Assembly: GCF_012767755.2 (NCBI RefSeq)
Contig: NZ_AP023189.1
Coordinates: 1,116,001-1,180,000 of the forward strand
Direction of reading: 5' to 3'
DNA: 64,000 nucleotides
Source of the DNA: Pseudomonas tohonis
GTDB taxonomy: Bacteria; Pseudomonadota; Gammaproteobacteria; Pseudomonadales; Pseudomonadaceae
The notes beneath the pieces were generated by a model. The model was not told where the DNA came from. It saw only the letters and a program-made list of their open reading frames with translations, and made no database searches. Shown in pieces: positions 62,441 through 64,000 of this stretch (the first letter of the stretch is position 1; every line of letters begins with the position of its first letter). The position numbers and the translations under genes are program-made.

Positions 62441-62661
62441 GGTGGGGGCTCCTGGAGGGGAAAATGGGCACAGCTTAGTCCTGCGGCCGGTGCGTTGCGC
62501 GGCGGGGCTGTTACGGGATGTACGGGGGTTGATGCGGGTCATTTTTTCCGGTTTCGGTCCGCTGTTTCCCAGGGCCTGTACAGCATGGGTTTCGCTTCGC
62601 TCGCGGAACGCCGCCCGACCCATCCTTGGAGGCACGCGGGTGGGTTTGGGGCGGCTTTCTG
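62441..62661. repeat. Gene-free gap with a dispersed repeat copy
   Basis: Contains CATGGGTTTCGCTTCGCTC at 62584-62602, also present at 20170 and 33452. No gene is supported. Confidence 0.55.
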
Positions 62662-62728
62662 TAGGGGCGACTTCAGTCGCCAAGCGGCGCGCAGCGCCGC
62701 CGCCCTCGTGGGAGCGAATTCATTCGCG
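62662..62728 (+). repeat. Composite dispersed palindromic repeat, copy 3
   Basis: GGGGCGACTTCAGTCGCC (62664-62681), a GCGCGCAGCGCC spacer hairpin and TGGGAGCGAATTCATTCGCG (62709-62728), nearly identical to 33355-33422. It ends 16 bp before the DUF4136 gene stop. Confidence 0.8.
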
Positions 62729-62743
62729 AAAGGGCTCGCCTGC

Positions 62744-63253
62744 TCAGGGCGCCGGCCGCGCCGGGAAGCCCTGCAGCAGTTCGGCCACGGCCTTGTCGAA
62801 GCCCTGCTGGGTCAGCTTGGGGTCTTGCAGCTGGCGGCTGATCTGGGCTTCGAACAGCACCCGTTCGTCGAAGCCGTCGAGGATGCGCAGGGCGAGGCGG
62901 GCGCGTTCGTCCTGGGTCAGTTCGGTCTGGTTGTACACGGCGCCGCCGGGGGTGATCACCGGGCGCATGGTCACGCCGGGCTCGGGGGAGAGGCCCAGGG
63001 CGTAGATGATGGTCAGGTCGCTGCCCTTTTCCTGGTAGCGGTAGCCCTTGGCTTCCATGGCCTTGTGCAGGGCGTTGTCGAAGCGTTCCTCCAGGTCCTG
63101 GCGGTGGCCCGGGGCGCGCACCGGCTGGATGGTGAAGGTCATGTAGTGGTTGTCGCGCGCGGCGGGGGCGATGGTCACCTGGTCGTCGTGCGGGGCGGCG
63201 CAGGCGCCCAGCAGCATGGCGAGCAGCGGCAGGCTGAGGCGGGGCGGCAGCAT
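62744..63253 (-). CDS. DUF4136 outer-membrane-type lipoprotein
   Basis: 169 residues. A lipoprotein signal peptide ends in the lipobox LLGAC at the cysteine, then the DUF4136 domain (RQDLEERFDNALHKAMEAKGY, SDLTIIYALGL). Function unknown; common in Gammaproteobacteria. Single gene, divergent from the DUF4345-like gene. Confidence 0.85.
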   Translation of the reverse strand: MLPPRLSLPLLAMLLGACAAPHDDQVTIAPAARDNHYMTFTIQPVRAPGHRQDLEERFDNALHKAMEAKGYRYQEKGSDLTIIYALGLSPEPGVTMRPVITPGGAVYNQTELTQDERARLALRILDGFDERVLFEAQISRQLQDPKLTQQGFDKAVAELLQGFPARPAP

Positions 63254-63392
63254 GGGTGAACTCCTTGGAATGGGTCTTTCCAGAGCCTAGCCGCGGTGTT
63301 GCCGGGGTGCCCCGACCTTGCGATGGGTTGGGCGAACGAAACGATCCGCGACGGGTCTTTTGCAGATCGCTGCCGATCGGAGGAGAAAGGCG

Positions 63393-63914
63393 ATGCTACT
63401 TGCCCGGCTGATTCTGGTGGTCCAGATCCTGGTGTTCGCGGGTTTCGGCCTGGCCTACTGGTTCCGCCCCTACGAGATGGCCAATCTCAGCGGCATGCTG
63501 CTGATGGAGACCGCCTCGGTGAGCAACGTGCGTGTCTACTACGGCGGCCTGCAGGTCGGCCTGGCGCTGTTCCTGCTGTGGGCCCTGCGTGGGCGCGAGC
63601 TGATGCGGGCGGCGCTGATGATGCTGCTGCTGGTGCAGTCCGCCCTGGCCCTGGCGCGCATCGGTTCGCTGTGGCTGGACGACGGCACCCTGCAGAACTT
63701 CGATATCAGCTCCCTGGCCTACAAGGTGGCCACCGCGCTGCTGGCCGGCGTGGCCCTCGTGCAGCTGGCGCGCTACCGGGAACCGGAGCCGGACACCGCG
63801 CTGATCGGTGACCTGGACGACGAGGTCAACGAGCCGCTGCGCCGGGGCGGCGTGCGTGAAGGCCTGGTGGAACGCATCGACGAAGCGGCACCGCTGCCGC
63901 CTGAAAGGCCTTGA
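63393..63914 (+). CDS. DUF4345-like small inner-membrane protein
   Basis: 173 residues from ATG 63393 with AGGAGA upstream. About four membrane helices (LLARLILVVQILVFAGFGLAYWF, LQVGLALFLLWAL, LMMLLLVQSALALARIGSLW, VATALLAGVALVQLARY). The RVYYGGLQVG segment fits the DUF4345 group. A hydrophilic acidic C-terminal tail follows. Function unknown. Confidence 0.75.
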   Translation: MLLARLILVVQILVFAGFGLAYWFRPYEMANLSGMLLMETASVSNVRVYYGGLQVGLALFLLWALRGRELMRAALMMLLLVQSALALARIGSLWLDDGTLQNFDISSLAYKVATALLAGVALVQLARYREPEPDTALIGDLDDEVNEPLRRGGVREGLVERIDEAAPLPPERP

Positions 63915-64000
63915 AACAGAGCCTTCGCCTGCGCGGCGACGGCCTGTCGGGCAGGCTTGGGAAACTTGCCTATCCTTTGGTTTTCAAGCCGATGAAGGAG
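63915..64000. other. Start of the next intergenic region
   Basis: No gene within the window. The last bases read AAGGAG, which could be the ribosome site of a gene starting just past the end. Confidence 0.4.

Overview
The window looks like a high-GC Pseudomonas chromosome of the P. resinovorans/otitidis/furukawaii type. This is inferred from the codon usage, the gene families (Csu pili, YedA, DUF4136 and DUF411 proteins, TIGR03862 flavoprotein, polyamine-type ABC cluster) and the pseudomonad intergenic palindromes. The species is not proven. No rRNA, tRNA or CRISPR array was seen.

Bases 1-11656 are the right-hand part of an integrated island that is visibly AT-richer than the rest. It holds a Crp/Fnr regulator, a complete IS3-family insertion sequence (1100-2411, with TCC target duplication), a complete foreign hrpB helicase gene (2487-5003) and a four-gene leftward operon of tyrosine-recombinase-type proteins (5129-11572). 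The island ends inside the chromosomal hrpB: at 11657-11660 the sequence changes to high-GC host hrpB, exactly at motif II (DExH), and only the 3' part of the host gene remains (to 13813). The island therefore breaks hrpB at a universally conserved motif and carries a whole replacement hrpB whose own motif II region is recoded and altered. This is the most unusual system in the window.

Bases 13823-24648 are ordinary core genome: CopD-like membrane protein, EEP nuclease, periplasmic binding protein, VOC protein, YciC-like protein, isochorismatase-like protein, NYN protein, DnaQ-like exonuclease, Lrp regulator divergent from a YedA exporter, DEAD-box helicase and a LuxR-type regulator. A 660-bp intergenic region with three perfect DnaA boxes follows. 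Then comes a spermidine/putrescine-type ABC transporter operon ending in an aldehyde dehydrogenase (25310-30977).

Bases 31282-34100 hold a PAS protein, a response regulator fused to a CheC-like domain, a VOC protein and a GNAT. Bases 34222-42085 are a seven-gene leftward operon: two paralogous amidohydrolases, UbiD-like decarboxylase, UbiX-like flavin prenyltransferase, CobW-type metallochaperone GTPase, NCS2 nucleobase permease and an 8-oxoguanine-deaminase-like enzyme. Next to it are a LysR gene, a divergent two-subunit molybdenum hydroxylase and a second LysR gene. Together they look like a catabolic cluster for an N-heterocyclic compound whose substrate I cannot name.

Bases 47223-52880 hold a flavoprotein, a zinc-ribbon/TM2 protein, a deacetylase, a GNAT, TesB and a BRO-N protein with a small leader ORF. 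Bases 53531-59465 are a complete Csu-type archaic chaperone-usher pilus operon (three pilin-like subunits, chaperone, usher, tip adhesin). The end of the window has a HAD phosphatase, a neutral zinc metallopeptidase, a PhzF-like protein, DUF411 and DUF4136 proteins and a small membrane protein. Intergenic spaces in the host part carry several families of dispersed palindromic repeats.
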